NCBI RefSeq assembly: GCF_032163505.1
Contig: NZ_CP134147.1
Span: 1,516,501 to 1,580,500 of the forward strand
Reading direction: 5' to 3'
Origin: Streptococcus parasanguinis
GTDB lineage: Bacteria > Bacillota > Bacilli > Lactobacillales > Streptococcaceae
Length of the DNA stretch: 64,000 nucleotides
How positions within the stretch are numbered: position 1 is the first letter of the stretch; every line of letters begins with the position of its first letter. Made by a program: the position numbers and the translations under genes. Of the stretch, positions 35,237 to 44,971 are shown in pieces. The notes below the pieces were generated by a model, which worked only from the letters and a program-made list of their open reading frames with translations, ran no database searches and was not told the origin of the DNA.

Positions 35237-36733
35237 CTAGTTTGAACTTGCTTGTGTCAATTTACTATTGACGTGTTCTTCAACATTTTTATTGTGTTCT
35301 TCGTATGTCTTAGCGAAGAAAACTTCACCATTTTCGACATTTGCGACAAAATACAAGTAATCGGTCTTACTTGGGTTCACCGCCGCTTCGATCGCTGATA
35401 CTCCAGGGTTATCCACTGGGCCAGGCATCAAGCCGGTATTCTTATAAATATTATAAGGTGAATCCAGCTCTGTATTGATCGTTGCATCTTCTTTTAAGGT
35501 CGTCTTTTGACCAAGTTTCCCTTCTGCATAAAGAATTGCAATATTACTTTGCAAAGGCATGTCTTGGTTCAAGCGGTTATAGAAGACACTCGCGATATCT
35601 TTGCGGTCCTGATCCGTCGCCCCTTCTTTTTCAACCAAGGAAGCAAGAGTCAATACTTCGTTTACATTGATGTTCTTGCTCTCAAGTGTTTCATAGTATG
35701 GGCTTAAGTTTTGATCCATTGCCGCAAGCATCTGATCGATCATCTCTTTCACTGTGGTATCTTTCCCATAGTTATAAGTTGCTGGGAAGAGATAACCTTC
35801 TAAACGGTAGCGAACACCAGAATCCTTACTTGGCAGATTCGCCAAGAGCTTAGGATATTTGGCCACCATCTTCTCAATAAAGGCATCGTCTTGGACAGCC
35901 TTCAAGAAATCTTCTTTCTTAAATGGAGTCTTGCCTGCCTTCTTAGTGGAGACATTGGTGGTGATAGCCGTCGCAATCTGATCGATCGTATAACCTTCTG
36001 GAATCGTCACCTTTCCAAGAACTGGAGCCTGAGGAGTTTTGGTTCCCTCTTCTTGCAGTTTTTGGATGATGGTTTCTAGATCCATGCTCTTTTGCAAATT
36101 GAAATAACCAGATTTGAAATTGCTATAGTTCTTGAACTTGGTATAGTAGTTAAAGAACTGACCATTTTTCACGAGTCCTTTTTTCTCAAGGATCGCGCCA
36201 ATCTCACGATTACTTGAACCTGCTGGAATCTCAACCGTTACGAATTCTGTTGCATTTTTATCCATCGGCTTGACAGCTGAATGGATATAGGTCACAGCAA
36301 AGATCCCTGTAGCTACGATCACAATCAGCAAAAGGCTGACTACTGTCCGCACAATTCGTTTAGCGATTTTATTTTGTTTCTTTTGTTTTTGTTGGCGCTG
36401 GTTACGAGAAGAGCGCGATAAGCTTTCCTCTACCGGTTCCTGACTTGGTTCTTTTTTAGCAGGCTTTGTAAGCTCACTCTTTTCTTCCACAGCAGGAGTC
36501 GCCTTTACCGGCTCCACTGGTTCTTCTTTGGGAGCCAACGCAGATTCTTCTACTTTTGGAGGTAGTGTTGCTTCTTCCTCCTCTTTCAGTGAAGAAGGGG
36601 TTTCAATACTTCGATCAGGTAGATCATACTCTTTTTCGATTTTTAGAAGTTGCTCATTGGCCTCTTCTAAGTCTCTGAGGATCTGCTCTTTGAAGCTTAA
36701 TAACTTCTCACTGTCTTGTGATTTATCAGTCAA
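35237..36733 (-). CDS. mltG: Endolytic murein transglycosylase MltG
   Basis: Membrane-bound transglycosylase of about 498 residues that cuts nascent glycan strands, essential in pneumococcal elongation-phase wall synthesis. A long acidic cytoplasmic region rich in Glu/Pro/Lys (about 1-115) precedes one membrane helix (VVSLLLIVIVATGIFAVTYI) and the YceG domain, with the catalytic Glu in SLVEKEGA and the NTGLMPGPVDNPG signature. I chose TTG 36733 because GGGAGG lies 8 nt upstream and family members start near TDKSQDSEKLLSFKEQ. The upstream ATGs lie before that ribosome-binding site. Confidence 0.9.
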   Translation of the reverse strand: MTDKSQDSEKLLSFKEQILRDLEEANEQLLKIEKEYDLPDRSIETPSSLKEEEEATLPPKVEESALAPKEEPVEPVKATPAVEEKSELTKPAKKEPSQEPVEESLSRSSRNQRQQKQKKQNKIAKRIVRTVVSLLLIVIVATGIFAVTYIHSAVKPMDKNATEFVTVEIPAGSSNREIGAILEKKGLVKNGQFFNYYTKFKNYSNFKSGYFNLQKSMDLETIIQKLQEEGTKTPQAPVLGKVTIPEGYTIDQIATAITTNVSTKKAGKTPFKKEDFLKAVQDDAFIEKMVAKYPKLLANLPSKDSGVRYRLEGYLFPATYNYGKDTTVKEMIDQMLAAMDQNLSPYYETLESKNINVNEVLTLASLVEKEGATDQDRKDIASVFYNRLNQDMPLQSNIAILYAEGKLGQKTTLKEDATINTELDSPYNIYKNTGLMPGPVDNPGVSAIEAAVNPSKTDYLYFVANVENGEVFFAKTYEEHNKNVEEHVNSKLTQASSN

Positions 36734-36825
36734 ATAATTGACCTCCCTCATCATAATCCTTAATATTATATCTTAAAAGATTTAGAAAAGCAATACAAAT
36801 CGCCTTTCTTCTTTAAAATACCTAT

Positions 36826-37338
36826 TTAATCAAGTTTTTCATTTTCCCAGACCAGATTGTACCAAACTTCACCCGCATATTGGGATTCTGACCGGCCTTC
36901 ATTGGTAAATCCTTGCTTTTCATAATAAGGAATCAAATAATCATGACAGGTCAAATTGATCCCTTGGCGATTATCTTTCAACGCAATCTCTTTCATCGCT
37001 TCAAGCAAAAGGGTTCCCACTCCAAGTCCTTGAGCTTCTTTAGCAATGGATAGACTCGTAATGGAAATAAAGCCCTGTTCTAACTGACTTAGATCTTCAA
37101 CCTCTGAAAAAGAGGAATCGATCAAATAGCGCTCCGGTCTAACAGGTCCTTCTAAATAGCCTAAAATCTGACCCTGGCACTCTGCTACAAGAAATGTCGT
37201 TTGAATCTTTTCGATGTGATCTTTTAAAATCTCACGCGCAATCGCTTCTTCTTCTGAGAAATTCTCAAGCTCAATGCGCTCGATGGCATCCAAATCCTGC
37301 AGCTCTGCCTGTCTAATGTGAATCTTTTCTTTCATCAT
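36826..37338 (-). CDS. GNAT-family N-acetyltransferase
   Basis: Acetyltransferase of about 170 residues. The acetyl-CoA pyrophosphate-binding motif is seen as ISITSLSIAKEAQGLGVGTLLLEAM (about 92-116), with a C-terminal YYEKQGFTNEGRS. The substrate is unknown. Two ATG codons are adjacent; GGAG lies just upstream and the second ATG has the better spacing. It follows a second GNAT gene after 9 nt, so the two form a pair between murC and mltG. They are not close copies of each other. Confidence 0.85.
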   Translation of the reverse strand: MMKEKIHIRQAELQDLDAIERIELENFSEEEAIAREILKDHIEKIQTTFLVAECQGQILGYLEGPVRPERYLIDSSFSEVEDLSQLEQGFISITSLSIAKEAQGLGVGTLLLEAMKEIALKDNRQGINLTCHDYLIPYYEKQGFTNEGRSESQYAGEVWYNLVWENEKLD

Positions 37339-37347
37339 TTACTCCTT

Positions 37348-37764
37348 CTATCGTTCCCAAACCATATGGACACCTCGATCAGACTCAGCTTCATCTCGAA
37401 ATCCTTGCTGGGAAAAATAAGATAGTAAGTCTTCTGGGCAATCGATCCAAATGGCTTCCTTTTCCTTTTGAACAGCTAGATCCTTTAAAGCAGCGATTAA
37501 AATAGAACCATAGCCTTGACCTTGAAAGGCTGGTCTCACTGCTAGTCGCAATACAATTAGGTCTCTTTTTAAAGGCTGGTCTTCTGTCGCCAACAAGTAA
37601 GCCACAGCATCCCCCGCCTGCTCTGCAAGCAAAGAAATGGCTTCCTTCGAACCTAGCGCTTCCTCAAGAGTGGCCCTGTGCTCCTTTCCTTCATTGCCAT
37701 GAAGTTCTTCTTCTAGTAACAGCAGCTGTTCTTGATCAGCTGGGGTGATTGATCGAATCATCAT
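37348..37764 (-). CDS. GNAT-family N-acetyltransferase
   Basis: Acetyltransferase of 138 residues with motif A LRLAVRPAFQGQGYGSILIAALKDLA (about 72-97) and the closing YFSQQGFRDEAESDRGVHMVWE. It begins directly with IRSITPADQEQLL, the first strand of the fold. Adjacent ATG codons make the exact start uncertain by one residue. It lies downstream of the murC terminator and upstream of the other GNAT gene. The substrate is not evident. Confidence 0.84.
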   Translation of the reverse strand: MMIRSITPADQEQLLLLEEELHGNEGKEHRATLEEALGSKEAISLLAEQAGDAVAYLLATEDQPLKRDLIVLRLAVRPAFQGQGYGSILIAALKDLAVQKEKEAIWIDCPEDLLSYFSQQGFRDEAESDRGVHMVWER

Positions 37765-37807
37765 CCTGCTTTCCTCATCTCATACTCCTTCATTGGACAG
37801 ATAAATT

Positions 37808-37841
37808 TGAGTCTGGAATCAATCGATTCCAGACTCAATCA
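37808..37841 (-). terminator. Terminator after murC
   Basis: Perfect GAGTCTGGAATC / GATTCCAGACTC stem with a four-base loop. The trailing sequence is AAATTTATC, so the T-run is poor. Confidence 0.6.
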
Positions 37842-37845
37842 TCTC

Positions 37846-39180
37846 TTATTGTACACTATGTGTCAAACTAGATAATAAACGCTCAAATGAGTATTCATAG
37901 GTTTGAATATCTCCTGCTCCCATAAAGACATAGACTGCATTATCATGGTCAAGAAGAGGAGAAACATTCTCAGCTGTAATAATCGCTGAGCGTTTGACAA
38001 TTTTTGCTTCCAAATCTTCAACTTTCACATCGCCGTGATCGACTTCCCGTGCAGAACCATAGATCTGTGCCAAGTAAACAGCATCTGCTTGATTCAACGC
38101 TTCAGCAAATTCATCCAACAAGGCAATGGTCCGTGTAAAGGTATGTGGTTGGAAAATGGCCACAATCTCTTTACTTGGGTATTTTTGACGGGCCGCATCC
38201 AAGGTTGCAATAATTTCCGTTGGATGGTGCGCAAAGTCATCGATGATCACTGTTCCATTGACTACTTTTTCAGTAAAGCGACGTTTCACTCCAGCAAAGG
38301 TCTTCAAATGCTCGCGGACTAAATCTAAATCAAATCCTGCAATGTAAAGCAAACCAATGACTGCTGTAGCATTCATGATGTTGTGACGACCAAATGTTGG
38401 GATATGGAATTGCCCCAAATCTTCTCCACGGAAATGAACGTTGAAGGTTGAACCTGTCGTTGAGCGAAGCAAGTTGCTTGCCACAAAATCGTTCGTCTCC
38501 TTATCAAAACCATAGTAATAAATTGGTGCTGATGAGGTAATCCGACGCAATTCTTTGTCTTCTCCGTAGATGAAGAGGCCCTTACTGATTTGTTTGGCAT
38601 AATCGTTAAAAGCATTAAAGACATCTTCCAAGCTCGTGAAATAGTCTGGATGGTCGAAGTCAATATTGGTGATGATGCTGTATTCAGGATGGTAAGGCAT
38701 AAAGTGGCGTTCATACTCATCTGATTCAAATACAAAGTATTTGGCTGCTGCAGAGCCACGACCTGTCCCGTCACCAATCAAATAACTGGTATCAGTGATA
38801 TTTGATAAGACGTGAGAAAGCATCCCTGTTGTTGAGGTTTTCCCGTGTGCTCCGGCAACCCCCATACTGACAAAGTCACGCATAAATTCACCAAGGAATT
38901 CATGGTAGCGTTTATAAGTTAGGCCATGCTCATCTGCATAAGCAATTTCCACATTGTTATCTGGACGGAAAGCATTCCCGGCAATGAGGATCTTGTCGCC
39001 TTCCAAATTTTTCACATCAAATGGATAAATTTGAATTCCTACTTGTTCCAAGCCACGTTGCGTAAAGTAATACTTCTCAACATCTGACCCTTGAACCGTA
39101 TGTCCCATTTGGTGAAGCATGAGGGCTAAAGCACTCATCCCTGCTCCTTTAATTCCAATAAAATGGTATGTATTAGACAT
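37846..39180 (-). CDS. murC: UDP-N-acetylmuramate--L-alanine ligase
   Basis: ATP-dependent ligase of 444 residues that adds L-alanine to UDP-MurNAc, the first step of the peptide stem. The N-terminal Rossmann segment [20 protein letters not shown], the P-loop [12 protein letters not shown] (about 110), and the C-terminal [10 protein letters not shown] motif are all present. AAGGAG precedes the ATG. The upstream 216-residue gene ends 9 nt away and the Snf2 gene is farther upstream, so they may form one transcript. Confidence 0.95.
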   Translation of the reverse strand: MSNTYHFIGIKGAGMSALALMLHQMGHTVQGSDVEKYYFTQRGLEQVGIQIYPFDVKNLEGDKILIAGNAFRPDNNVEIAYADEHGLTYKRYHEFLGEFMRDFVSMGVAGAHGKTSTTGMLSHVLSNITDTSYLIGDGTGRGSAAAKYFVFESDEYERHFMPYHPEYSIITNIDFDHPDYFTSLEDVFNAFNDYAKQISKGLFIYGEDKELRRITSSAPIYYYGFDKETNDFVASNLLRSTTGSTFNVHFRGEDLGQFHIPTFGRHNIMNATAVIGLLYIAGFDLDLVREHLKTFAGVKRRFTEKVVNGTVIIDDFAHHPTEIIATLDAARQKYPSKEIVAIFQPHTFTRTIALLDEFAEALNQADAVYLAQIYGSAREVDHGDVKVEDLEAKIVKRSAIITAENVSPLLDHDNAVYVFMGAGDIQTYEYSFERLLSSLTHSVQ

Positions 39181-39189
39181 GTTTTCTCC

Positions 39190-39840
39190 TTATTCTTGAT
39201 CTAGATGGGTTAAATCCAATTCTTGTTTGATTGGCTGTGGTTTCAACTTGTGCTGATCTTTATTGTATATTTGGCTAGTCTTTAAGAAATCATAATTGTT
39301 TTTCTTTTCAGTCGGTTCTGCCACTTCTGGTTCTCCTGCAGATTCGAACTCTGCAAGGATCAACTGATCTTGTCGTAATCGTTTGCTATATTTCAATAAT
39401 TCACCCGGATTTTCCTTTTGGAAGGGAGCCGTTGGCTGACCAGGTTTTCGTTCAGAAATAAATGGTTTTTTCCGTTTACTTGTAGTAGCTGCTGGATCCG
39501 TTGTCAGATAGGGAGCTGTGCGTTTCTTTTTCAGATCTTCACGAGCGCGCTCTCTCGCTTCCTCTGCATAACGATTGGCTGGGCTTTTTTTATCAATCGG
39601 CTCTTTAAAATCAGGTTTTCTTACTGGCCGTCTTTTCGGTAGGGGCTCTTCTAATGGTTGGTGGTAAGGATGCTTAGGTTTGGTATTTTCAGCAATCGGT
39701 TGCCATTCCAAATAATTTTTATCCACATAGTCGCCTGTAATGTTACTAATCAAGTCTGTTTCATCATACAGGTTCATGTGGGGCATCTCTGTTAACATCA
39801 ACTCATTATCCCCTACTTGAGGAAAATATTTTTCTGTCAT
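39190..39840 (-). CDS. Conserved cytoplasmic protein of unknown function between murC and the Snf2 helicase
   Basis: Protein of 216 residues that I do not recognise by function. It has no membrane segment or signal. Composition is hydrophilic, rich in Lys, Arg, Pro and Glu, and probably largely disordered (LPKRRPVRKPDFKEPIDKK region). Short conserved-looking ends are YFPQVGDNELMLTEMPHMNLYDE at the N-terminus and NNYDFLKTSQIYN near the C-terminus. I chose ATG 39840 (AGGAAG upstream) rather than the longer frame. The 9-nt gap to murC suggests cotranscription and a possible wall or division link, an inference only. Confidence 0.75.
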   Translation of the reverse strand: MTEKYFPQVGDNELMLTEMPHMNLYDETDLISNITGDYVDKNYLEWQPIAENTKPKHPYHQPLEEPLPKRRPVRKPDFKEPIDKKSPANRYAEEARERAREDLKKKRTAPYLTTDPAATTSKRKKPFISERKPGQPTAPFQKENPGELLKYSKRLRQDQLILAEFESAGEPEVAEPTEKKNNYDFLKTSQIYNKDQHKLKPQPIKQELDLTHLDQE

Positions 39841-39895
39841 GCTTTCTTCCTTTCGACACTCCATTAATTATAAACTATTCACAGAATTTTTCAAG

Positions 39896-42800
39896 CTATT
39901 CTGACTGAATTCCAAGAATCTCACGAATTTCCTCAACCGATAAACTAGATCGTGTTTCCGTTCCGTCTAAAATCGTTGAGACCAAGTGTCTTTTGGAAGC
40001 TTGTAGTTCTTGGATTTTTTCTTCGATCGTACCACGAGTAATCATGCGGTAAACTTCAACATTTTGTTCCTGTCCCATTCGATGGGCACGTCCAATAGCC
40101 TGGTCTTCCACTGCAGGATTCCACCACAAATCGACTAAGATGACCGTATCGGCACCAGTGAGGTTCAATCCAACCCCTCCAGCCTTCAGAGAAATGAGAA
40201 AAGCATGGCGCTCACCTGCATTAAAAGCATTGGTCATTTCTTGTCGATCTTTAGCGGGAGTAGAACCTGTGATTTTAAAGGAGGTCATGCCAAGCTGGTC
40301 AATCTCCTGCTCTAGGATATCCAGCATGCCTCTAAATTGAGAGAAGATCAAAACCCGGTGTTCGCCATCCTTGATTTGACCCAAAAGATCTCGAAGGCTC
40401 TCCAATTTCCCACTATCTCCCTGATAGTCTTCCATAAAGAGGGCGGGGGTATCACAGATTTGGCGAAGGCGCATGAGACCCGAGAGAATTTCCACCTTAC
40501 TCCGATTTAGTTCTTCCTCGCTAGAGCTTCGAACCCGATCTTGAATTTGTTTTAATTGAGCCAAATAGATCGTTTTTTGGCTTTCATCCAACTCATTGTG
40601 GTAGGTTGTTTCAATCAAGTCCGGTAATTCTTGGAGCACTTCATCTTTTTTCCGTCTCATGACAAAAGGTTTGACAAATCGTGCAATGGTCTCAGGACTC
40701 AATTTTTGAAATTCTCTTTTAGCTGGGAAGAGCCCTGGAAGGACAATTTGGAAAATGGACCAGAGTTCACCCACATGATTTTCAATCGGTGTCCCAGATA
40801 GGGCAAACACATGCGGAACCTCAAAGCCACGTAAGTGTTGGGCAATCTTGGTTTGGGCATTTTTCATGACCTGGGCTTCATCTAGAATCAAGTACTCATA
40901 CTGATTCTTCTGGTATTCCTCCACATCTTGACGAAAAGACGCGTAACTAGTGATAACTACCTGTGGATTGGTTGCGATGAGTTCATCTCGGTGCTGCTTG
41001 AGACCATAGACGACTGCCACTTCCATCTGAGGAGCGAATTTTGAAAATTCTTGTTTCCAATTGTAGATGAGACTAGATGGAGCTAGAATCAAGATTTTAG
41101 TTTCTTTTTTTGCGACACTGGTCAAGAAGGAAATAGTCTGCAGGGTTTTCCCAAGCCCCATATCATCCGCTAAAATACCACCAAAACCATAATGATTTAA
41201 CATGGAGAACCATTTAACCCCTGTTTCTTGGTAATCCCTTAGGGTCGCTTGGATTGTCATCTGAGGGAGTTGGAAGTCTTCTGGATGAGTCAAATCATGA
41301 GCTAAATTTCGAAAGTCTTCTGAAAAATGAACATTGTCTTGATCTGCCAACAAATCAGATAGCTGATAAGCGGCAATCCGGCGGGCTTGTAGTTTCCCAC
41401 CCTTGCTCATTTTCGCCCGCAGATCTGCTAAGGCTCGACTGATCTTCTTGGTTTCTTCATCAAAGACAAGAACTTTCCCTGTATGGCTGACAAAATAGTC
41501 TTTTTGCCCTACTAGAGCTTTGAGGACCTGGTCCACTTCGGCTGGATCCACACTTTCAAAGTCAAAACCGATCTCCAGTAGACTGCCATTGGTTTTAACA
41601 TCAATTTTTGGACGCTCCACTTGATAAAGATCTAAAAGGCTATCAGAGAGGGTAACCTCTCCTAAGGCTTCAAAAGTCGGGATCTGTTGGTGAAAGAATG
41701 GATAGATTTGCTCACTTGATAAAGAACTTCTTTGGGAAGAAAAATCATCCGTAAAACCTGCTGCTAGCATGGTTGAAAAGACTTCTTGCTCCTTATCGAA
41801 ATCACTAGAATAAGGAAGATTGAGAAGTTCCTCACGCGTGGTCACCACACGATCCTGGTATTGAAAGACAACATCCAGTAATACAGTCTGATCCTGTGCT
41901 AGATCAAAATGAAATTCCGGAGTGAAATCGTGGATTAAAAAGCTGGTCGGGGCTGTTATTTGTCCCAGTTTTTTGAACTCTTTTAAACTATAGGAAAGCT
42001 TTGTTTGGTCCGTTGGATCAAAATGCAGGCGTTTTTTGCGATCCTGATCCATTGGAAGATCTTGGATCGCCTTCCATAAGGTCCGCTGTTGGGGCGTCAG
42101 GTGATAGAAGACACCATTTCGAAACAGGTAAACAGCAGACTCGACAACCTTCACTTGTGGCTCAGTAATGATCAATTCGTAAAAATCACCATGGTCTTCC
42201 ACCTGAAAATGAAAGAGATCTTCCTCCCCATGGACATCCTGAAAATAGACTTCAGAAAAATCATACAAGCTATATTGCAAGAGGAAGGAATCCAAATTCA
42301 TCAGTAATTCTACAGCTTCTTCAAAGAGAGTCGGTGGAAAATAAAGATGGCGCCCAGCATTGGGAAAGAAATCTTGCTCTTTTGATCCACTATCTGTGAC
42401 CAAGCCTTGTAGGAAATTGATCACATCCTGACTAGGTCCATCAAATTCTAAGTAAGAAATAGGTTCATAGTAACTTTTGCCAATTGCAAAGTGGCCTTCT
42501 TTCTGAAGGGTCTGCAAAAAAGCTAGCACATCTCTGATCACATAAGAACGCTCGTCTGGCAAGCGACGAATGCGAAGGGTCCACAAGAATTGACCAGAGT
42601 ATTCATCCTCCTGCCCAACTGCCGATAAGACATAGCGTGTTTCTTTTTTTTCGATTTTTGGAAGTACCTGGTCTAAAAACAAACTTCCAAAAGAAACCTT
42701 CTCCTGCGTTTCTTCAGTCGCCGTGGCGTCTTCTTCAAGACTTGCAAGAGCTGCTTTCCCACTGTCATCATTCTTCAAGAAAGCTTCTACAGCTGCCAGA

Positions 42801-42994
42801 TGCGTACAGAATTTTTTCTTTTGAAAGAAAGCACAGCTACAAAAAACAGCATCGTCGTCTAAACTGTACCGCAAGCTTTCTTCTTCCACCCGAAAATACA
42901 GGTATTTTTCTTTTACTTCCTGAAGGGAAACTTTCCCAGCTTCATAGAGAAGGCTCCCTTGTGAACGAACCTTCCCAGGAATTAATTTTGCCAT
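39896..42994 (-). CDS. SNF2-family DNA helicase with SWIM zinc finger
   Basis: Large ATPase of about 1032 residues of the RapA/HepA-related bacterial Snf2 group. A SWIM zinc finger (CSCAFFQKKKFCTHLAAVEAF, about 50-70) is near the N-terminus; a central region of about 500 residues (bacterial SNF2-associated domain) follows; and the helicase core occupies about 590-1032, with DDMGLGKTLQ, LAPSSLIYNW, LDEAQ, ALSGTPIENH and SLKAGGVGLNLTGAD. The role is likely remodelling protein-DNA or polymerase complexes. I chose ATG 42994, 5 nt after AAGGTGG, over a GTG three codons upstream. Confidence 0.9.
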   Translation of the reverse strand: MAKLIPGKVRSQGSLLYEAGKVSLQEVKEKYLYFRVEEESLRYSLDDDAVFCSCAFFQKKKFCTHLAAVEAFLKNDDSGKAALASLEEDATATEETQEKVSFGSLFLDQVLPKIEKKETRYVLSAVGQEDEYSGQFLWTLRIRRLPDERSYVIRDVLAFLQTLQKEGHFAIGKSYYEPISYLEFDGPSQDVINFLQGLVTDSGSKEQDFFPNAGRHLYFPPTLFEEAVELLMNLDSFLLQYSLYDFSEVYFQDVHGEEDLFHFQVEDHGDFYELIITEPQVKVVESAVYLFRNGVFYHLTPQQRTLWKAIQDLPMDQDRKKRLHFDPTDQTKLSYSLKEFKKLGQITAPTSFLIHDFTPEFHFDLAQDQTVLLDVVFQYQDRVVTTREELLNLPYSSDFDKEQEVFSTMLAAGFTDDFSSQRSSLSSEQIYPFFHQQIPTFEALGEVTLSDSLLDLYQVERPKIDVKTNGSLLEIGFDFESVDPAEVDQVLKALVGQKDYFVSHTGKVLVFDEETKKISRALADLRAKMSKGGKLQARRIAAYQLSDLLADQDNVHFSEDFRNLAHDLTHPEDFQLPQMTIQATLRDYQETGVKWFSMLNHYGFGGILADDMGLGKTLQTISFLTSVAKKETKILILAPSSLIYNWKQEFSKFAPQMEVAVVYGLKQHRDELIATNPQVVITSYASFRQDVEEYQKNQYEYLILDEAQVMKNAQTKIAQHLRGFEVPHVFALSGTPIENHVGELWSIFQIVLPGLFPAKREFQKLSPETIARFVKPFVMRRKKDEVLQELPDLIETTYHNELDESQKTIYLAQLKQIQDRVRSSSEEELNRSKVEILSGLMRLRQICDTPALFMEDYQGDSGKLESLRDLLGQIKDGEHRVLIFSQFRGMLDILEQEIDQLGMTSFKITGSTPAKDRQEMTNAFNAGERHAFLISLKAGGVGLNLTGADTVILVDLWWNPAVEDQAIGRAHRMGQEQNVEVYRMITRGTIEEKIQELQASKRHLVSTILDGTETRSSLSVEEIREILGIQSE

Positions 42995-43092
42995 GTTTAC
43001 CACCTTAGATTAATCCCTTTATTATACCATATTTAAGATAAAATTAGAAAAGATAATTTTACTATTAAAAGGATTTTAACTTACTTTTAGAA

Positions 43093-43120
43093 AAAAACTG
43101 AGACAGTCTTGTCCCAGCTT
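43093..43120 (-). terminator. Terminator following the decayed membrane-protein gene
   Basis: CTGGGACA...TGTCTCAG hairpin with seven T residues on the minus strand. Confidence 0.7.
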
Positions 43121-43149
43121 TTCACCTGATTTCGTAACAGAGTTACCTC

Positions 43150-43390
43150 AATCAGCTATCCATGATTTTTCTCTTTTAACTGTTTGAGCGAACATTAGAC
43201 AGAATAGGTAAATAGAGAGGAGAAAGATCCCGATAGCCCACAGAAAAAGACAAAAAACACGACCTATTGTTTAATAAAATCCCCAACAATAGGATCAAGA
43301 GCTCCAAGCTTACGATCGAACCGAGAAACAAGAGATACAGATAGATTTTAAATAATAAGTATACAAACCTAAAGCTCTCATGATCTTCAT
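43150..43390 (-). pseudogene. Frameshifted small membrane-protein gene
   Basis: No single frame is open, but joining the minus-strand frames gives a plausible small protein with two hydrophobic stretches. It starts MKIMRALGL near 43390, continues in a second frame as FKIYLYLLFLGSIVSLELLI, and returns to another frame as VFCLFLWAIGIFLLSIYLF then MFAQTVKREKSWIAD and stop at 43150. A terminator follows. This looks like a gene broken by at least two frameshifts; I do not recognise the family. Frames of this hydrophobic kind can arise by chance, so confidence is moderate. Confidence 0.45.
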
Positions 43391-43493
43391 GAGTTTACTC
43401 TACTCATCCTTAAAAAAAGCATAAGGAATATAGAATATCCGGACTATGAAACTATGCATCTGACTATCCTCCACTTCATTTTACCAGCTTATT
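43391..43493. other. Intergenic stretch with no recognised feature
   Basis: Between the decayed membrane-protein gene and the der terminator I see A/T-rich sequence with no convincing frame, repeat or hairpin. It may hold the promoter of the decayed gene. Confidence 0.4.
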
Positions 43494-43519
43494 AAAAAAA
43501 GCAACGCTTTTGCGCTACT
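43494..43519 (-). terminator. Terminator after der
   Basis: GTAGCGC AAAA GCGTTGC stem (with G-U pairs) followed by seven T residues on the minus strand. Confidence 0.7.
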
Positions 43520-43603
43520 TTTAGTTGTTTTCATAGTTGGAAGAATGAGCGTTTTATCATTTGAAATATCCTTCTCCACTTTGATCCATTTGTCTCATAT
43601 TCC

Positions 43604-44914
43604 CTACTTCCGTTTTCGCGCAATCAAATGGATTGGAGTTCCTTCAAAAACAAAGGCCTTGCGAATTTGGTTCTCCAAGAAACGGAGGTATGAGAAGTGC
43701 ATCAGTTCTTCTTCGTTAACAAAGACCACAAAAGTTGGCGGCTTGGTTGCCACTTGTGTCGCATAGAAGATCTTGAGACGTTTTCCTTTGTCGGTCGGCG
43801 TTGGATTAATGGCAATGGCATCCATAATCACATCGTTCAAGACAGCTGAAGGAATCCGTGTATTTTGACTCTCACTGATCTGTTTAATCATCTCTGGCAA
43901 CTTGTGCAAGCGTTGTTTGGTTAAGGCAGAGACAAAAACAATCGGCGCATAAGAAAGGTACTGGAATTGATCGCGAATGTCATCTTCCCACTGCTTCATG
44001 GTATGGTTGTCTTTTTCAATGGTATCCCATTTATTGACAACAATGATCATACCTTTACCAGCTTCATGAGCGAAGCCAGCGATCCGCTTGTCATACTCCC
44101 GAATCCCTTCTTCTGCATTAATGACCATCAAAACCACATCTGAACGGTCGATGGCACGCATGGCACGCATGACAGAATATTTCTCAGTGTTTTCATAGAT
44201 TTTACCAGATTTGCGCATACCGGCTGTATCGATCATGGTAAATTCTTGGCCATCTGCATCGGTAAAATGGGTATCGATGGCATCCCGTGTAGTTCCAGCA
44301 ACAGGGCTTGCGATAACGCGGTCTTCTCCAAGGATCGCATTGATCAAGCTTGATTTCCCAACATTTGGGCGACCAATCAAGCTAAATTTGATGATATCTG
44401 GATTTTCTTCTTCTGTGTCATTCGGAAGTTTTTCAATAATGGCATCAAGCACATCCCCAGTTCCGATCCCGTGGACAGAGGATACCGGTAGTGGCTCACC
44501 CAGTCCTAAGGCATAAAAGTCATAGATATCATTGCGCATCTCTGGGTTATCCACCTTGTTGACTGCAAGAATGACCGGTTTATGGGTCTTATACAAGATA
44601 CGAGTGACATATTCATCCGCATCCGTGATCCCTTCTTTTCCAGAAACAACAAAGACGATCACATCTGCTTCGTTCATGGCGATTTCTGCTTGATGCTTGA
44701 TTTGCTCCATAAATGGGGCATCTACGTCATCAATCCCCCCTGTATCAATGATACTAAATTTTCGATTCAACCACTCAGCTGTTGCATAAATGCGGTCACG
44801 AGTGACTCCTTCTACATCCTCAACGATGGAAATCCGCTCACCGGCAATCCGGTTAAAGAGCGTCGATTTTCCGACATTGGGACGGCCTACAATCGCAATA
44901 GTTGGTAGGGCCAT
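43604..44914 (-). CDS. der: Ribosome biogenesis GTPase Der
   Basis: Essential GTPase of 436 residues needed for 50S subunit assembly. It has two tandem G domains, each with a P-loop GRPNVGKS (about residues 9-16 and 183-190), followed by DTGGI and DTAGM switch II motifs and NKVD and NKWD base-recognition motifs. The C-terminal KH-like domain ends [18 protein letters not shown] precedes the ATG. It lies downstream of the nitroreductase gene with a 57-bp gap. Confidence 0.96.
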   Translation of the reverse strand: MALPTIAIVGRPNVGKSTLFNRIAGERISIVEDVEGVTRDRIYATAEWLNRKFSIIDTGGIDDVDAPFMEQIKHQAEIAMNEADVIVFVVSGKEGITDADEYVTRILYKTHKPVILAVNKVDNPEMRNDIYDFYALGLGEPLPVSSVHGIGTGDVLDAIIEKLPNDTEEENPDIIKFSLIGRPNVGKSSLINAILGEDRVIASPVAGTTRDAIDTHFTDADGQEFTMIDTAGMRKSGKIYENTEKYSVMRAMRAIDRSDVVLMVINAEEGIREYDKRIAGFAHEAGKGMIIVVNKWDTIEKDNHTMKQWEDDIRDQFQYLSYAPIVFVSALTKQRLHKLPEMIKQISESQNTRIPSAVLNDVIMDAIAINPTPTDKGKRLKIFYATQVATKPPTFVVFVNEEELMHFSYLRFLENQIRKAFVFEGTPIHLIARKRK

Positions 44915-44971
44915 GATTTCCTCTTTTCTAATGAAAGGCGAGATTTCGGTTCAAGAACGCCTCTCTTCATT

